A DNA stretch of 64,000 nucleotides, from contig NZ_VITH01000005.1 of NCBI RefSeq assembly GCF_007827815.1, positions 62,001-126,000 of the forward strand. Direction: 5' to 3'. The stretch's first letter is position 1, and the number at the start of each line of letters is the position of its first letter. The notes under the pieces were generated by a model that made no database searches, was not told the origin of the DNA, and saw only the letters and a program-made list of their open reading frames with translations. Source of the stretch: Azospirillum brasilense. Lineage in GTDB: Bacteria; Pseudomonadota; Alphaproteobacteria; Azospirillales; Azospirillaceae. Shown here in pieces: positions 30,996 through 40,166 of the stretch. The position numbers were made by a program, and so were the translations under genes.

Positions 30996-32687
30996 ATGAC
31001 CCTCACGAAGCTTTCCATCCGGGCCAAGCTGTGGGCGCTCGTCGTCGCGGCTTCGGTCGCATCCTTCGCCATCGCTGGCGCCGGCCTTTATCTCAATTAC
31101 AGCCGAATGCACGCCGACCGGCTCGACACGCTGCACAGCATCGTGGAAACCGGGGTCACCCTGGCCGCCACGCTGGAGGCGGACGCGGCAGCCGGCAAGA
31201 TCACCCGCGAGGAGGCGCAGGCGCGCTTCAAGGCCGCGGTGGCCGGCATTCGCTACGCCGGCGGCAAGGAGTATCTCTTTGCCCACACGATGGACGGCTA
31301 CGGCTTCGCCCACGTCAACGCCAAGCTGATCGGCGCCGACGTCAAGCCGCTGAAGTCGGCCAACGGCGTCCACATGATCGTGGAGTTCATCCGCATGGTC
31401 CGCGCCACCGGCGACGGCCTGCTGGAATACGACTGGCCGCGCACGGTCGGCGGCAACGATCTGGCGGTGAAGCTGGGCTATGTCCGCGGCTTCGAGCCGT
31501 GGAACATCTTCATCGGCACCGGCATCTTCATCGACGACATCCGCGCCGCCTTTCTGGACCAGCTCCGGACTCTGGCCTTCGTCATCCTGGCGCTGGCGGT
31601 GCCGGCCGTCGGCCTGATCGCCTGGGTCGGCACCGACATCAGCCGGGTGCTGCGCGGGCTGGGCGCCAAGATGCGCTCGCTGGCCGACGGCGACCTGTCC
31701 ACCCGCTTTCCGGAGGCGGAGCGCGGCGACGAGATCGGCGCCATGGCCAAGGCCGTGCTGGTCTTCCAGACCAACGCCCGCGACAAGCAGCGGCTGGAGG
31801 CCGAACAGGCCGCCTCGGCCCAGCGCGCCGAGGAGGAGAAGCGCCGCGCCATGCTGGCGCTGGCCGCCAGCTTCGAGCAGAGCATCGGCGCCGTTGTCCG
31901 CACCGTCTCCGACGCGGCGGCGACGATGGAGGAGCGGGCGGCCGAGATGAGTCGCGCCGCCGCCCAGACCGACGAGCTGGCGACCTCGGTCGCCGCGGCG
32001 ACGGAGCAGACCTCCGCCAACGTGCAGACCGTGGCGGCGGCGTCGGAGGAGCTGGCCGGCTCGATCCAGGAGATCAGCCGTCAGGTCGCCGAGTCGTCGC
32101 GCATCGCGGGTGAGGCGGTGACCCTCAGCGGACGGGCCAACGGCAAGGTCGGCGGGCTGGCCGAGGCGGTGCAGAAGATCGGCGCGGTCGTCCAGCTCAT
32201 CAACGACATCGCCAGCCAGACCAACCTGCTGGCGCTCAACGCCACCATCGAGGCGGCCCGCGCCGGCGAGGCCGGCAAGGGCTTCGCCGTGGTGGCGAGC
32301 GAGGTCAAGGCGCTGGCCAACCAGACCGCCAAGGCCACCGAGGAGATCGCCGCCCAGGTCGCCAACATCCAGACGGTGACCGGAGACGCGGTCGGCGAGA
32401 TCCAGGGCGTGACCCAGGTGATCCTGCGGGTGAACGAGATCGCCACCTCCATCGCCTCCGCGGTCGAGGAGCAGGGGGCGGCGACCCGCGAGATCAGCCG
32501 CAACGTCCAGGAAGCGGCGGGCGGCACGCAGGAGGTGTCGGCCAACATCACCGGCGTCACCGGTGCGGCGACCCGGAGCGGCGCCACCGCCCGCGACGTG
32601 TTGGAGATGTCGCGCCAGCTCGGCCACCAGCTCGACACGCTGCACCGGGAGGTCGGGGGCTTCCTCCAGCAGCTCCGCGCGGCGTAA
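30996..32687 (+). CDS. Membrane chemoreceptor with single-Cache sensor domain
   Basis: A 563-residue methyl-accepting chemotaxis protein. A first membrane helix (about residues 13-33) and a second (about 190-212) bracket a periplasmic sCache-type domain with [21 protein letters not shown] and [15 protein letters not shown]; such domains often bind small organic acids. HAMP follows ([20 protein letters not shown] begins it), then the signalling domain with [19 protein letters not shown] and [17 protein letters not shown]. The ligand is not predictable from sequence. It stands between hemW and folA as its own unit. Confidence 0.93.
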   Translation: MTLTKLSIRAKLWALVVAASVASFAIAGAGLYLNYSRMHADRLDTLHSIVETGVTLAATLEADAAAGKITREEAQARFKAAVAGIRYAGGKEYLFAHTMDGYGFAHVNAKLIGADVKPLKSANGVHMIVEFIRMVRATGDGLLEYDWPRTVGGNDLAVKLGYVRGFEPWNIFIGTGIFIDDIRAAFLDQLRTLAFVILALAVPAVGLIAWVGTDISRVLRGLGAKMRSLADGDLSTRFPEAERGDEIGAMAKAVLVFQTNARDKQRLEAEQAASAQRAEEEKRRAMLALAASFEQSIGAVVRTVSDAAATMEERAAEMSRAAAQTDELATSVAAATEQTSANVQTVAAASEELAGSIQEISRQVAESSRIAGEAVTLSGRANGKVGGLAEAVQKIGAVVQLINDIASQTNLLALNATIEAARAGEAGKGFAVVASEVKALANQTAKATEEIAAQVANIQTVTGDAVGEIQGVTQVILRVNEIATSIASAVEEQGAATREISRNVQEAAGGTQEVSANITGVTGAATRSGATARDVLEMSRQLGHQLDTLHREVGGFLQQLRAA

Positions 32688-32720
32688 GGTGGGGTGAACG
32701 GGACGGGAAAAGGGGTTGGG

Positions 32721-33227
32721 ATGCGCATCAGTCTGGTGGTGGCCGCCGCGCGCAACGGCGTGATCGGCCGCGACGGCACCCTGCCCTGGTCCCTGCCCGG
32801 CGACCTGAAGCGCTTCCGGGAGCTGACGACGGGCAAGCCGGTCCTGATGGGCCGGCGCACCTGGGAGTCCCTCCCCCGCAAGCCCCTGCCCGGCCGCGAC
32901 AACCTCGTGGTCAGCCGCAGCGTCCCACCGGGCGAGCGGGACGGGGCGCGCTGGTTCGGCGGCCTCGACGCGGCGCTGGACTGGTGCCGCGGCCGTGGCG
33001 TCCCGGAGGTCGGGGTGATCGGCGGCGCCGAACTGTTCCGCGAGACCCTGCCGCTCGCCGACCTCGTCCATCTGACCCGCGTCGAACAGGATGTGGAGGG
33101 CGACACCGTCATGCCGCCGCTGGGGCCGGAGTGGGTGGAGACGGAGCGCGGTCCGCTGCTGACCGAGAACGGGCTGGATTACCGGTACGTCGATTTCCGG
33201 CGCGCCGCGTCCGCCGCCGGCCCGTGA
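32721..33227 (+). CDS. folA: Dihydrofolate reductase
   Basis: A 168-residue enzyme that makes tetrahydrofolate with NADPH. It opens ISLVVAAARNGVIGRDGTLPW, followed by LPGDLKRFRELTTGKPVLMGRRTWESL and the VIGGAELFRETLPLAD nucleotide-binding segment, all classic DHFR features. The start giving MRISLVV is chosen by family alignment. It follows the chemoreceptor gene by 33 bp. Confidence 0.94.
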   Translation: MRISLVVAAARNGVIGRDGTLPWSLPGDLKRFRELTTGKPVLMGRRTWESLPRKPLPGRDNLVVSRSVPPGERDGARWFGGLDAALDWCRGRGVPEVGVIGGAELFRETLPLADLVHLTRVEQDVEGDTVMPPLGPEWVETERGPLLTENGLDYRYVDFRRAASAAGP

Positions 33228-33231
33228 CGGG

Positions 33232-34083
33232 TCAGGCCAGCAGCGCCCGCACCCGCTCGGCGTCGTCCGGGGTTGCCGGGTTGTAGACGAGCATCGTCAG
33301 GTCCGGCCGCCCGTCCACGGCGAAGGCCGAATATTCCAGCTCCAGCGTGCCCAGCGTGGGGTGGCGCAGGCGTTTGACGCCCTCCCCGAAATGGCTCACG
33401 TCGTTCGCGGTCCACAGGGCGGCGAATTCCGGACTCTGGCGCGACAGATCCTCGACCAGAACCTTCACAGCGTCGTCGGCGCCGGCGCGCGCCGCATCGG
33501 CGCGGAAGGCGCCGACGACGAAGCGCGCCACGCCCTCCCAATCGAACTGGGCGGCCCGCACGCGCGGGTCGCAGAAGATCAGCCGCAAAATGTTGCGCCG
33601 GGCCGCCGGAAGGGCGCCGTAGTCGGTCAGCACCGCGGCGGCGGCGCGGTTCCAGGCGACGACGTCCCAGGTCGCCGTCTTGATCAGGGCAGGGCTGGGG
33701 TTCAGCGCGTCGAGCACCCGCTGCAGGCGCGGCGTGACCGCCTCACCCACCGGATGGCGCAACGTCGGCAAGCGGTTGAGGCCGAGGAGGAAAAGATGCT
33801 CGCGCTCGGCGTCGGTGAGCATCAGGGCGCGGGCGATGCGCTCCAGCACGTCGGCGGACGGCGCTCCGCCGCGCCCCTGCTCCAGCCAGGTGTACCAGGT
33901 GGTGCTGATGTTGGCGCGCTGGGCCACCTCCTCGCGGCGCAGGCCGCGGGTGCGCCGGCGCTCCGCCGAAAAGCCGAAGGCCGCGGGATCGAGCTTCGCC
34001 CGGCGGTCCTTCAGATAGGCGCCCAGCCGGCTTTCCCCCGATCCGCTCTCCACCATGGCGTTCCGGCCCGTCCTGTTGGTCAT
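33232..34083 (-). CDS. XRE regulator with MmyB-like ligand-binding domain
   Basis: A 283-residue regulator. The N-terminal helix-turn-helix carries TRGLRREEVAQRANISTTWYTWLEQGR (core: LRREEVAQRANIS, residues 48-60), a hallmark of this family. The C-terminal MmyB-type domain contains VVAWNRAAAAVL and the final HPTLGTLELEYSAFAVDGRPDL. Such proteins bind fatty-acid-like ligands and usually control the divergent gene. Here that gene is an NAD-dependent epimerase 83 bp away, the likely target. Confidence 0.9.
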   Translation of the reverse strand: MTNRTGRNAMVESGSGESRLGAYLKDRRAKLDPAAFGFSAERRRTRGLRREEVAQRANISTTWYTWLEQGRGGAPSADVLERIARALMLTDAEREHLFLLGLNRLPTLRHPVGEAVTPRLQRVLDALNPSPALIKTATWDVVAWNRAAAAVLTDYGALPAARRNILRLIFCDPRVRAAQFDWEGVARFVVGAFRADAARAGADDAVKVLVEDLSRQSPEFAALWTANDVSHFGEGVKRLRHPTLGTLELEYSAFAVDGRPDLTMLVYNPATPDDAERVRALLA

Positions 34084-34166
34084 TATACCCCGATAACGTC
34101 ACGACTTTACCAGGATAAGCCCCCGGCGGACAGTGGCCTTGCGACCCTGATCGGAAGAGGTTTCCC

Positions 34167-35060
34167 ATGCGTGTCTTCGTCACCGGCGCCACCGGCTTCG
34201 TCGGTTCGGCCATCGTCCAGGAGCTGCTCGCCAACGGGCACCGGGTCCTCGGCCTCGCCCGCTCCGACGCGGCGGCGACGTCCCTCGCCGCGGCCGGGGC
34301 GGAGGTCCATCGCGGCTCCCTCGACGATTTGGAGAGCCTGCGCGCCGGCGTGTCCGCGGCCGACGGCGTGATCCACACCGCCTTCAATCATGATTTTTCG
34401 CGCTTCGCCGACAATTGCCGGGAGGATTATCAGGCGATCCTCGCGATGGGCGAGGCGCTGGAGGGCAGCGACCGTCCTCTGCTGGTGACGGCGGGCGCGG
34501 TCGTGGCCGCGCGCGGCCCGGTGGCGGTGGAGAGCGATCCGCACCGGCCGCCCTCCGACGCCCTGCCCCGCCGCACCGAACTCGCCGCTGGGGAACTGGC
34601 CGCCCGCGGCGTCCGGGTCGGCGTCGTGCGTCTGCCGCCCTCGACCCACGGCGTGGGCGACCATGGCTTCACACGCATCCTGCACGACATTGCCCGCCGG
34701 ACCGGCGTCTCGGCCTTCATCGGCGACGGCGGGAACCGCTGGCCGGCGGTGCACCGCCGGGACGCGGCGCGGCTGTACCGGCTGGCCCTGGAGGCCGGCG
34801 CGCAGGGCGGCCCGTTCCACGCCATCGCCGAGGAGGGGGTGCCGCTGCGCCGCGTCGCCGAGGCCATCGGCGCGCGGCTTGGCCTGCCCGTGGTGTCGAA
34901 GACGCCGGACGAGGCGGCCGCCCATTTCGGGTGGTTCGCCTTCTTCGCCGGCGTCGATTGCCCGACCTCCAGCGCCCACACCCGCGCCCTGCTGGGATGG
35001 GAGCCGCGCGAGACCGGCCTCGTCGCCGACCTCGGCCAGCCCGGCTATTTCACCGAGTGA
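34167..35060 (+). CDS. NAD-dependent epimerase/SDR-family reductase
   Basis: A 297-residue extended/atypical SDR protein. The Rossmann motif [18 protein letters not shown] begins at residue 4, and [12 protein letters not shown] marks the NADP-preferring second strand. [10 protein letters not shown] is the third conserved strand. The usual YxxxK catalytic pair is not evident: the region reads [14 protein letters not shown]. This resembles the atypical SDR5-like enzymes often encoded next to MmyB-type regulators. The substrate is unknown, and regulation by the divergent regulator is inferred. Confidence 0.88.
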   Translation: MRVFVTGATGFVGSAIVQELLANGHRVLGLARSDAAATSLAAAGAEVHRGSLDDLESLRAGVSAADGVIHTAFNHDFSRFADNCREDYQAILAMGEALEGSDRPLLVTAGAVVAARGPVAVESDPHRPPSDALPRRTELAAGELAARGVRVGVVRLPPSTHGVGDHGFTRILHDIARRTGVSAFIGDGGNRWPAVHRRDAARLYRLALEAGAQGGPFHAIAEEGVPLRRVAEAIGARLGLPVVSKTPDEAAAHFGWFAFFAGVDCPTSSAHTRALLGWEPRETGLVADLGQPGYFTE

Positions 35061-35090
35061 CCGGCCGGCGGGGGGCGGGGGCTTCGACCC

Positions 35091-36059
35091 TCAGGCCCCC
35101 TTGGTCTCGCCCTTGTTCTCGTGATGGCGGCGCTCGATGGCGTCCCACAGGGTGGCCTCCAGCGCCGACCCGTCGAGCCGGTTGATCTCCTGAATGCCGG
35201 TGGGCGAGGTCACGTTGATCTCGGTCATGTAGTCGCCGATCACGTCGATCCCGACGAAGACCAGACCCTTCGCGCGCAGCACCGGGCCGATGGCCTTGCA
35301 GATCTCCTGCTCGCGCGCGGTCAGCTCCGTCTTCTTGGCGCTGCCGCCGGCGTGGAAGTTGGCGCGGGCCTCGCCCTCCTGGGGCATGCGGCTGACGGCG
35401 CCGGCGGGCTCGCCGTCGATCAGGATGATGCGCTTGTCGCCCTGGCGGATCTCCGGCAGGTACTTCTGCACGATCACAGGCTCGCGGTAGAGCTGGGTGA
35501 ACAGCTCCAGCAGCGAGCCGAGATTCTCGTCGTCCGGCTTCAGGTGGAAGACGCCGGCCCCGCCGTTGCCGAACAGCGGCTTGACGATGATGTCCTTGTG
35601 CTGCGCCCGGAAGTCCAGGACCGCCTGCTTGTCGCTGGTGATCAGCGTCGGCGGCATCAGGTCGGGGAAATGGGTGACGAACAGCTTCTCCGGCGCGTTG
35701 CGCACCTCCGCCGGGTCGTTCAGCACCAGCACCTTGGGCTGGATGTGCTCCAGCATGTGGGTGGCGGTGATGTAGGCCATGTCGAAGGGCGGGTCCTGGC
35801 GCATCAGCACCACGTCCATGGTCGACAGGTCGACGATCCGCGGCTCGCCCAGCGTGTAGTGGGCGCCCTTCTTGCGGACCACGGTCATTTCGCGAACGCG
35901 GGCGGTCAGGACGTTGCCGGTCAGGCTGAGGTCGCACGGGTGGTAATGGTAGAGCGTGTGACCGCGCTTCTGCGCCTCAAGCGCCATCATGAAGCTCGAG
36001 TCGGTGTCGATGTTGATGGACTCGATGGGGTCCATCTGGAAGGCGACGGCGAGGCTCAT
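35091..36059 (-). CDS. gshB: Glutathione synthetase
   Basis: A 322-residue ATP-grasp ligase that joins gamma-glutamylcysteine and glycine. It starts [21 protein letters not shown], contains [19 protein letters not shown], the glycine-rich [15 protein letters not shown] loop and the metal-binding end [20 protein letters not shown], all diagnostic of bacterial GshB. It is the last gene of a minus-strand run that begins with rsmI and yraN, a common alphaproteobacterial arrangement. Confidence 0.96.
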   Translation of the reverse strand: MSLAVAFQMDPIESINIDTDSSFMMALEAQKRGHTLYHYHPCDLSLTGNVLTARVREMTVVRKKGAHYTLGEPRIVDLSTMDVVLMRQDPPFDMAYITATHMLEHIQPKVLVLNDPAEVRNAPEKLFVTHFPDLMPPTLITSDKQAVLDFRAQHKDIIVKPLFGNGGAGVFHLKPDDENLGSLLELFTQLYREPVIVQKYLPEIRQGDKRIILIDGEPAGAVSRMPQEGEARANFHAGGSAKKTELTAREQEICKAIGPVLRAKGLVFVGIDVIGDYMTEINVTSPTGIQEINRLDGSALEATLWDAIERRHHENKGETKGA

Positions 36060-36094
36060 CCTGCGGGTCTCCGAAACGGGCTTTTGAAATGGGG

Positions 36095-36928
36095 TCAGTT
36101 CAGTTGGTTCTTGAGCTGCTGGATCAGCGCTGCGACCTGATGGCGGTGCCGTTCGCTGGCGGTCAGCTCCAGGAAGGTTTCCAGCGCGGCGATGGCGGCG
36201 GCGAGGTTGCCGTTGTGGGCCTCCAGAAGGCCGGTCTCCCGCCACAGCGACGCCTCGGCCGGGGCGAACAGCCGCATCGCCTCCAGCACCTCCAGCGCGC
36301 GCGGCACGTCGCGGGCGGTCAGGTGGCGCAGCTTGATGTTGTTCTGAAGCCGCAGCAGGATCTCGCGGTTGGACACCGTCTGGTAATGGCCGGGCTCCAG
36401 CTCCGCGGCGCTGCCGGCGGTGGCCTTCAGCAGGTCGCGCAGGTCCACGGCGGTGCGCACCTGCCCCTCGTTGAAGGGGTCGAGGATGGCGCGGGCGCCG
36501 TCGGCCTCCAGCCGCACCAGGAAATGGCCGGGGAAGTTCAGACCCAGCATCGTCCAGCCCTGCGAGCGGGCGGCGTGCAGATACAGGATGCCCAGCGCCA
36601 CCGGCAGGCCGCGGCGGCGGTCGATGACGCGGAGCAGGTTGGCGTTCTGCAGGTCGTCGTAGGTGTCCTGGTCGCCGGCGTAGCCGTGCCGCTCCACGAT
36701 GACCTCGTGCAGCCAGGAAATGCGGGCCTCCAGCCCGTCGAGGGTGGGCGAGACGCGCTCCGCCAGATCGTGGGCGATGTCGGCGAGGTGACGGCGGTAG
36801 TCGGCCAGCGCGGCGCCCGGCACCTCCAGCGCGCCCAGCGCCAGGGCGGCTTCGGCCAGATCGATCTGCTCGTCCGGCTGCTGCCCCACGCGGCGCAGGA
36901 TGTCACGGGCCTCGGCGCGGCTGGTCAC
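36095..36928 (-). CDS. SirB1-family transglutaminase-like/TPR protein
   Basis: A 277-residue protein of the SirB1 (YchA) family. The N-terminal half has the transglutaminase-like core, with [30 protein letters not shown] and [18 protein letters not shown]-like ILDPFNEGQ. The C-terminal part (about 200-277) forms tetratricopeptide-like helices ([20 protein letters not shown]). The active-site cysteine of true transglutaminases is not obvious. Function unknown. It sits between yraN and gshB with short gaps on both sides, so co-transcription is likely. Confidence 0.88.
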   Translation of the reverse strand: MTSRAEARDILRRVGQQPDEQIDLAEAALALGALEVPGAALADYRRHLADIAHDLAERVSPTLDGLEARISWLHEVIVERHGYAGDQDTYDDLQNANLLRVIDRRRGLPVALGILYLHAARSQGWTMLGLNFPGHFLVRLEADGARAILDPFNEGQVRTAVDLRDLLKATAGSAAELEPGHYQTVSNREILLRLQNNIKLRHLTARDVPRALEVLEAMRLFAPAEASLWRETGLLEAHNGNLAAAIAALETFLELTASERHRHQVAALIQQLKNQLN

Positions 36929-36961
36929 GGGCGGCGTCCTTCCTCTTCTTCAGCCTTCGCG

Positions 36962-37330
36962 TCAGGCCCGCCACGCGTCCGGGACGTGGCGCGGCCACGA
37001 CCAAGGGGTAACGAGCATGACGTCGAAGCGCAAGACATAGCCGGCATACTGCGGGTTGGCCCCCAGATAGGCGTGGGCGGCGCGGGCGAGGCGGCCCCGC
37101 TGGCGGGCGTTGACCGCCTCGTTCGCGGTGTCCCAGTCGCCGCGGGCCTTGACCTCGACGATCGCCAGAGTGTCGCCCCGCCGGGCCACGATGTCGATCT
37201 CTCCCATGGGTGTGCGCAGGCGGCTTTCCAGGATGCGGTAACCCTTCAGCCGCAGCGCCAGCCGGCACAGCTGCTCGGCGTAGCGGCCGTAATTCTCGGC
37301 CCGGCGGCGCAGCGCGCCCGGCGCGCTCAT
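36962..37330 (-). CDS. yraN: YraN/UPF0102 family endonuclease-like protein
   Basis: A 122-residue protein of the restriction-endonuclease-like fold. AENYGRYAEQLCRLALRLKGYRIL is followed by the nuclease-like motif GEIDIVARRGDTLAIVEVKAR, which supplies the D, E and K of a PD-(D/E)xK site. The C-terminus has LRFDVMLVTPW. The biological role is unclear; a Holliday-junction or repair nuclease has been proposed for relatives. The ATG overlaps the rsmI stop by 4 bp, and the rsmI-yraN pairing is widely conserved. Confidence 0.93.
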   Translation of the reverse strand: MSAPGALRRRAENYGRYAEQLCRLALRLKGYRILESRLRTPMGEIDIVARRGDTLAIVEVKARGDWDTANEAVNARQRGRLARAAHAYLGANPQYAGYVLRFDVMLVTPWSWPRHVPDAWRA

Positions 37331-38268
37331 GGTTTCCCCTCCCGCGACAGCTCCAGCGCGCGGGCGTAGACGGTGCGCTTGTTCTGGCCGGTGCGGGCGG
37401 CCACGTCGGCGGCGGCGTCGCGGACCGAGAGGCGGGTCAGCGCCTCGCGCAGCAGGGCGTCGACGTCGGCCTCGGTCGGGGTGGGCTCCTCGCCGGGCGG
37501 ACCGATGACCAGCACGACCTCGCCCTTCGGCGGGCCGGCCTCGGCGTAATGGGCGGCCAGCTCCGGCAGGGTGCCGCGCCGCACCTCCTCGTAGAGCTTG
37601 GTCAGCTCCCGCGCCACCGCGGCCTCCCGCGCGCCCAGGATGTCGGCGAGGTCGGCCAGCGACTCGGGCAGGCGCTGCGGCGACTCGAAGAAGACCAGCG
37701 TGGCGGGAACGGTCTTCAGTTCCCCGGCGGTGGCGCGCCGCGCGCTGCTCTTGTTGGGCAGGAAGCCGGCGAACAGGAAGCGGTCGGTCGGCAGGCCGGA
37801 CAGCACCAGCGCCACCAGCGGGGCGGAGGCGCCGGGCAGCGTGGTGACCGCCACCCCCTCCGCCACGCACTCGCGCACCAGCTTGTAGCCGGGGTCGGAG
37901 ACCAGCGGCGTGCCGGCGTCGGTGACCAGCGCGATGGATTCGCCCGCTTTCATGCGCCCGATCAGGACCGGACGCATCTTTGCCGCGTTGTGTTCATGAT
38001 AGGAGACGAAGGGCGTGTGGATGCCATGGATGCCCATCAGCTTCGCCGTTACCCGCGTGTCCTCGCAGGCGATGGCGTCGGCGCGGCGCAGCGTGTCGAG
38101 CGCGCGCAGCGTGATGTCGGCGGCGTTGCCGATGGGGGTGGCGACCACATAAAGGCCGGCGCCGAGTTTACTTGCGGCCCTCGGCTCGCTACCTTCAGCG
38201 TCACCAGAGACGCCGGGCCCGGAAACGGGCTCGGGCGCCGGACCGGATGTGGAGATCGTTGGTGGCAC
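37327..38268 (-). CDS. rsmI: 16S rRNA (cytidine(1402)-2'-O)-methyltransferase
   Basis: A tetrapyrrole-methylase-fold RNA methyltransferase, 313 residues from the proposed GTG. It contains LYVVATPIGNAADITLRAL, ACEDTRVTAKLM, SYHEHN and VTDAGTPLVSDPGYKLVREC, the classic RsmI motifs. The C-terminal helix-turn-helix-like tail (RTGQNKRTVYARALELS) is also typical. No ATG precedes the conserved core at a sensible distance. GTG at 38268 has AAGG nine bases upstream and gives a plausible length, but it overlaps the divergent lipoprotein gene start by about 22 bp. Confidence 0.9.
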   Translation of the reverse strand: MPPTISTSGPAPEPVSGPGVSGDAEGSEPRAASKLGAGLYVVATPIGNAADITLRALDTLRRADAIACEDTRVTAKLMGIHGIHTPFVSYHEHNAAKMRPVLIGRMKAGESIALVTDAGTPLVSDPGYKLVRECVAEGVAVTTLPGASAPLVALVLSGLPTDRFLFAGFLPNKSSARRATAGELKTVPATLVFFESPQRLPESLADLADILGAREAAVARELTKLYEEVRRGTLPELAAHYAEAGPPKGEVVLVIGPPGEEPTPTEADVDALLREALTRLSVRDAAADVAARTGQNKRTVYARALELSREGKP

Positions 38269-39452
38269 GCTTGACGACACCTTTCTCGCGCGCTTGGGGG
38301 CAGCGGGCTGCCGCCGCCCTGTTGGTTGCCGGCACGCTTTCGGCCTGCTCGACTGTAAAGGCCCCGGCGCCGCCGACTCAAGCGCCGCAAGCGCCCGTCG
38401 CCGCCGTTCCGGCCGCCCCGCAGACCTTGAAGGTGGCGATCCTGCTGCCGCTGTCCGGGTCCAGCGCCGCCATCGGGCAGGCCATGCTGGAGTCGGCACA
38501 GATGGCCCTGTTCGATCTGGCCGGCGACCGGTTCGAGCTGCTGCCCCGCGACACCAAGGGCACGCCCACCGGCGCCGCCGACGCGGCGCGGCAGGCCATC
38601 GCCGAGGGAGCGAGCCTGATCCTCGGCCCGCTGTTCGCCGCCGACGTGGCGGCGGTGAAGCCGGTCGCCCAGTCCGCGGGCGTGGACGTTCTGGCCTTCA
38701 CCAACGACTGGACCCAGGCCGGCAACGGCACCTATGTGCTGGGCTTCGTGCCGGCCGATCAGGTGACCCGGGTGATCGGCTTCGCCCGCTCGCGCGGTGC
38801 GACGCGCTACGTCGCGCTGGCCCCGCGCACCGCCTACGGCGACGCCGTGGTCAACGCCGTGCAGGCCGCCTCGCGCCAGTTCGGCGGGCAGGTGGCGCAG
38901 GTCGAGCGCTACGACCCGGCGGTGACCGACCTCGCCCAGCCGGCGCGGCAGGTGACCCAGGCCGGCGTGCAGCCGCAGGCGGTCATGCTGGCCGAGGGCG
39001 GGCCGCGCGCCCAGGGCCTGGCGTCGGCGCTGTCGGCCAACGGGCTGAACACCCAGCAGGTGAAGCTGCTCGGCACCGGCCTGTGGGACGAGCCCGGGCT
39101 GGGCCAGGAGCCCGCCCTGGCCGGCGCCTGGTTCGCCGCCCCGGCCCCGCAGAGCCGCGCCGACTTCGAGGCGCGCTTCGAGAAGACCTATGGGCGCAAG
39201 CCGCCGCGCATCGCCACCCTGTCCTACGACGCCACGGCCATCGCCGCGGTGCTGGCCAAGATGCCCGACGCGGCGGGCCGCTTCGACCGGGCGGCGCTGA
39301 ACAACCCCAACGGTTTCGAAGGCATGGACGGCGTCTTCCGCCTGCGCGCGGACGGCGTCGTGGAGCGCGGTCTGGCCGTTCTGGAGGTCACCCCGAGCGG
39401 TCCCCGCGTGATCGATCCCGCCCCGTCCAGCTTCGAAATGCTGGGGCAGTGA
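38247..39452 (+). CDS. LppC/LpoA-like penicillin-binding protein activator (lipoprotein)
   Basis: A 401-residue lipoprotein. A basic N-terminus and hydrophobic segment end in the lipobox LSAC (about residue 33), so it is likely lipid-anchored to the outer membrane. A proline/alanine linker leads to a periplasmic-binding-protein-like domain beginning VAILLPLSGSSAAIGQAM. This matches the alphaproteobacterial LppC/LpoA C-terminal domain, expected to stimulate a penicillin-binding protein. It is divergent from rsmI, as LpoA genes are in many proteobacteria (next to yraN). The start could also be the TTG or GTG four to five codons downstream. Confidence 0.9.
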   Translation: MWRSLVARLTTPFSRAWGQRAAAALLVAGTLSACSTVKAPAPPTQAPQAPVAAVPAAPQTLKVAILLPLSGSSAAIGQAMLESAQMALFDLAGDRFELLPRDTKGTPTGAADAARQAIAEGASLILGPLFAADVAAVKPVAQSAGVDVLAFTNDWTQAGNGTYVLGFVPADQVTRVIGFARSRGATRYVALAPRTAYGDAVVNAVQAASRQFGGQVAQVERYDPAVTDLAQPARQVTQAGVQPQAVMLAEGGPRAQGLASALSANGLNTQQVKLLGTGLWDEPGLGQEPALAGAWFAAPAPQSRADFEARFEKTYGRKPPRIATLSYDATAIAAVLAKMPDAAGRFDRAALNNPNGFEGMDGVFRLRADGVVERGLAVLEVTPSGPRVIDPAPSSFEMLGQ

Positions 39453-39539
39453 TCGCAAAGCTCTGAAAAAAGCGTTCAACCGCGGCGGCGCGAAGCACGA
39501 CGGAGATCGTGCCTTGTGCCGTCGCGGTGAACCGCGACA

Positions 39540-40055
39540 TCACCCGTGCTGCTTCGCCAGACGGCGGGCGTTGGCGCGGACGGTGCGGTAGGCGGGGGTC
39601 ATGCCGGCCTGGGTCAGGGCCGTGGCCGACTCGACCATGTAGAGCGCGGCGTGGATGCCGGCCTCGACCGTCTCGGTGACGGTGCGGCGCTGCAGTTCCA
39701 TCAGGTCGGCGGGGTTGCGGCATTGGCCGAGGCCGGTCACCATCACCATGGCGGCCTGAAGCTGGCCCTGCATCAGGGTCATCCAGGCCTGCTGCATTTC
39801 CCCGATGCCCTTGGCGACGGCGTGGGTGGCCTCCACCATCGCCTCCACCTTCTCGGAGCCCATGCGGACGAACTCCGGGTTGGCGAGGTCGATGGGGTTG
39901 TTCATCGCCGCCGCCATCATCGCGGTGCGGTAGCCGATCGTCTGGGCCGCCGCCACCCCCATCTCGCCCGTCTTGACGCCGGTCCGGGTCAGATCGCCCG
40001 CCACCGTCAGAAAGCGTTGCGTCGGTTCGCCGTTGCCGGCCTTGCGTCTCGCCAT
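39540..40055 (-). CDS. Phasin-like granule-associated protein
   Basis: A 171-residue protein beginning MARRKAGNGE with GGAG five bases upstream. Its central part is a long amphipathic helical stretch rich in alanine, methionine and glutamine (EKVEAMVEATHAVAKGIGEM, QQAWMTLMQGQLQ), followed by MELQRRTVTETVEAGIHAAL and a basic tail. This composition is typical of phasin-2 proteins that coat polyhydroxybutyrate granules. No polyhydroxyalkanoate gene adjoins it, so the assignment rests on the sequence pattern. Confidence 0.7.
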   Translation of the reverse strand: MARRKAGNGEPTQRFLTVAGDLTRTGVKTGEMGVAAAQTIGYRTAMMAAAMNNPIDLANPEFVRMGSEKVEAMVEATHAVAKGIGEMQQAWMTLMQGQLQAAMVMVTGLGQCRNPADLMELQRRTVTETVEAGIHAALYMVESATALTQAGMTPAYRTVRANARRLAKQHG

Positions 40056-40166
40056 TCGCTCCACCTCACCAAAGGACCCGACCGGACCGGAAGGCCCGGC
40101 CGGGCCGAAAAAACCGTGACCCGGACGCCAACGCTGCACTGCAGCATTTGGTTCCGGGTCCAGTCT

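Noticed and set aside
34167..35060. Classical SDR with YxxxK catalytic site
   Set aside because: The Rossmann motif is clear but no YxxxK could be placed at the expected position, so the gene is described as an atypical SDR instead.
40093..40106. GGCCCGGCCGGGCC palindrome as a terminator of metZ
   Set aside because: On the minus strand the U-run comes before, not after, the palindrome, and the plus-strand tail is A-rich.
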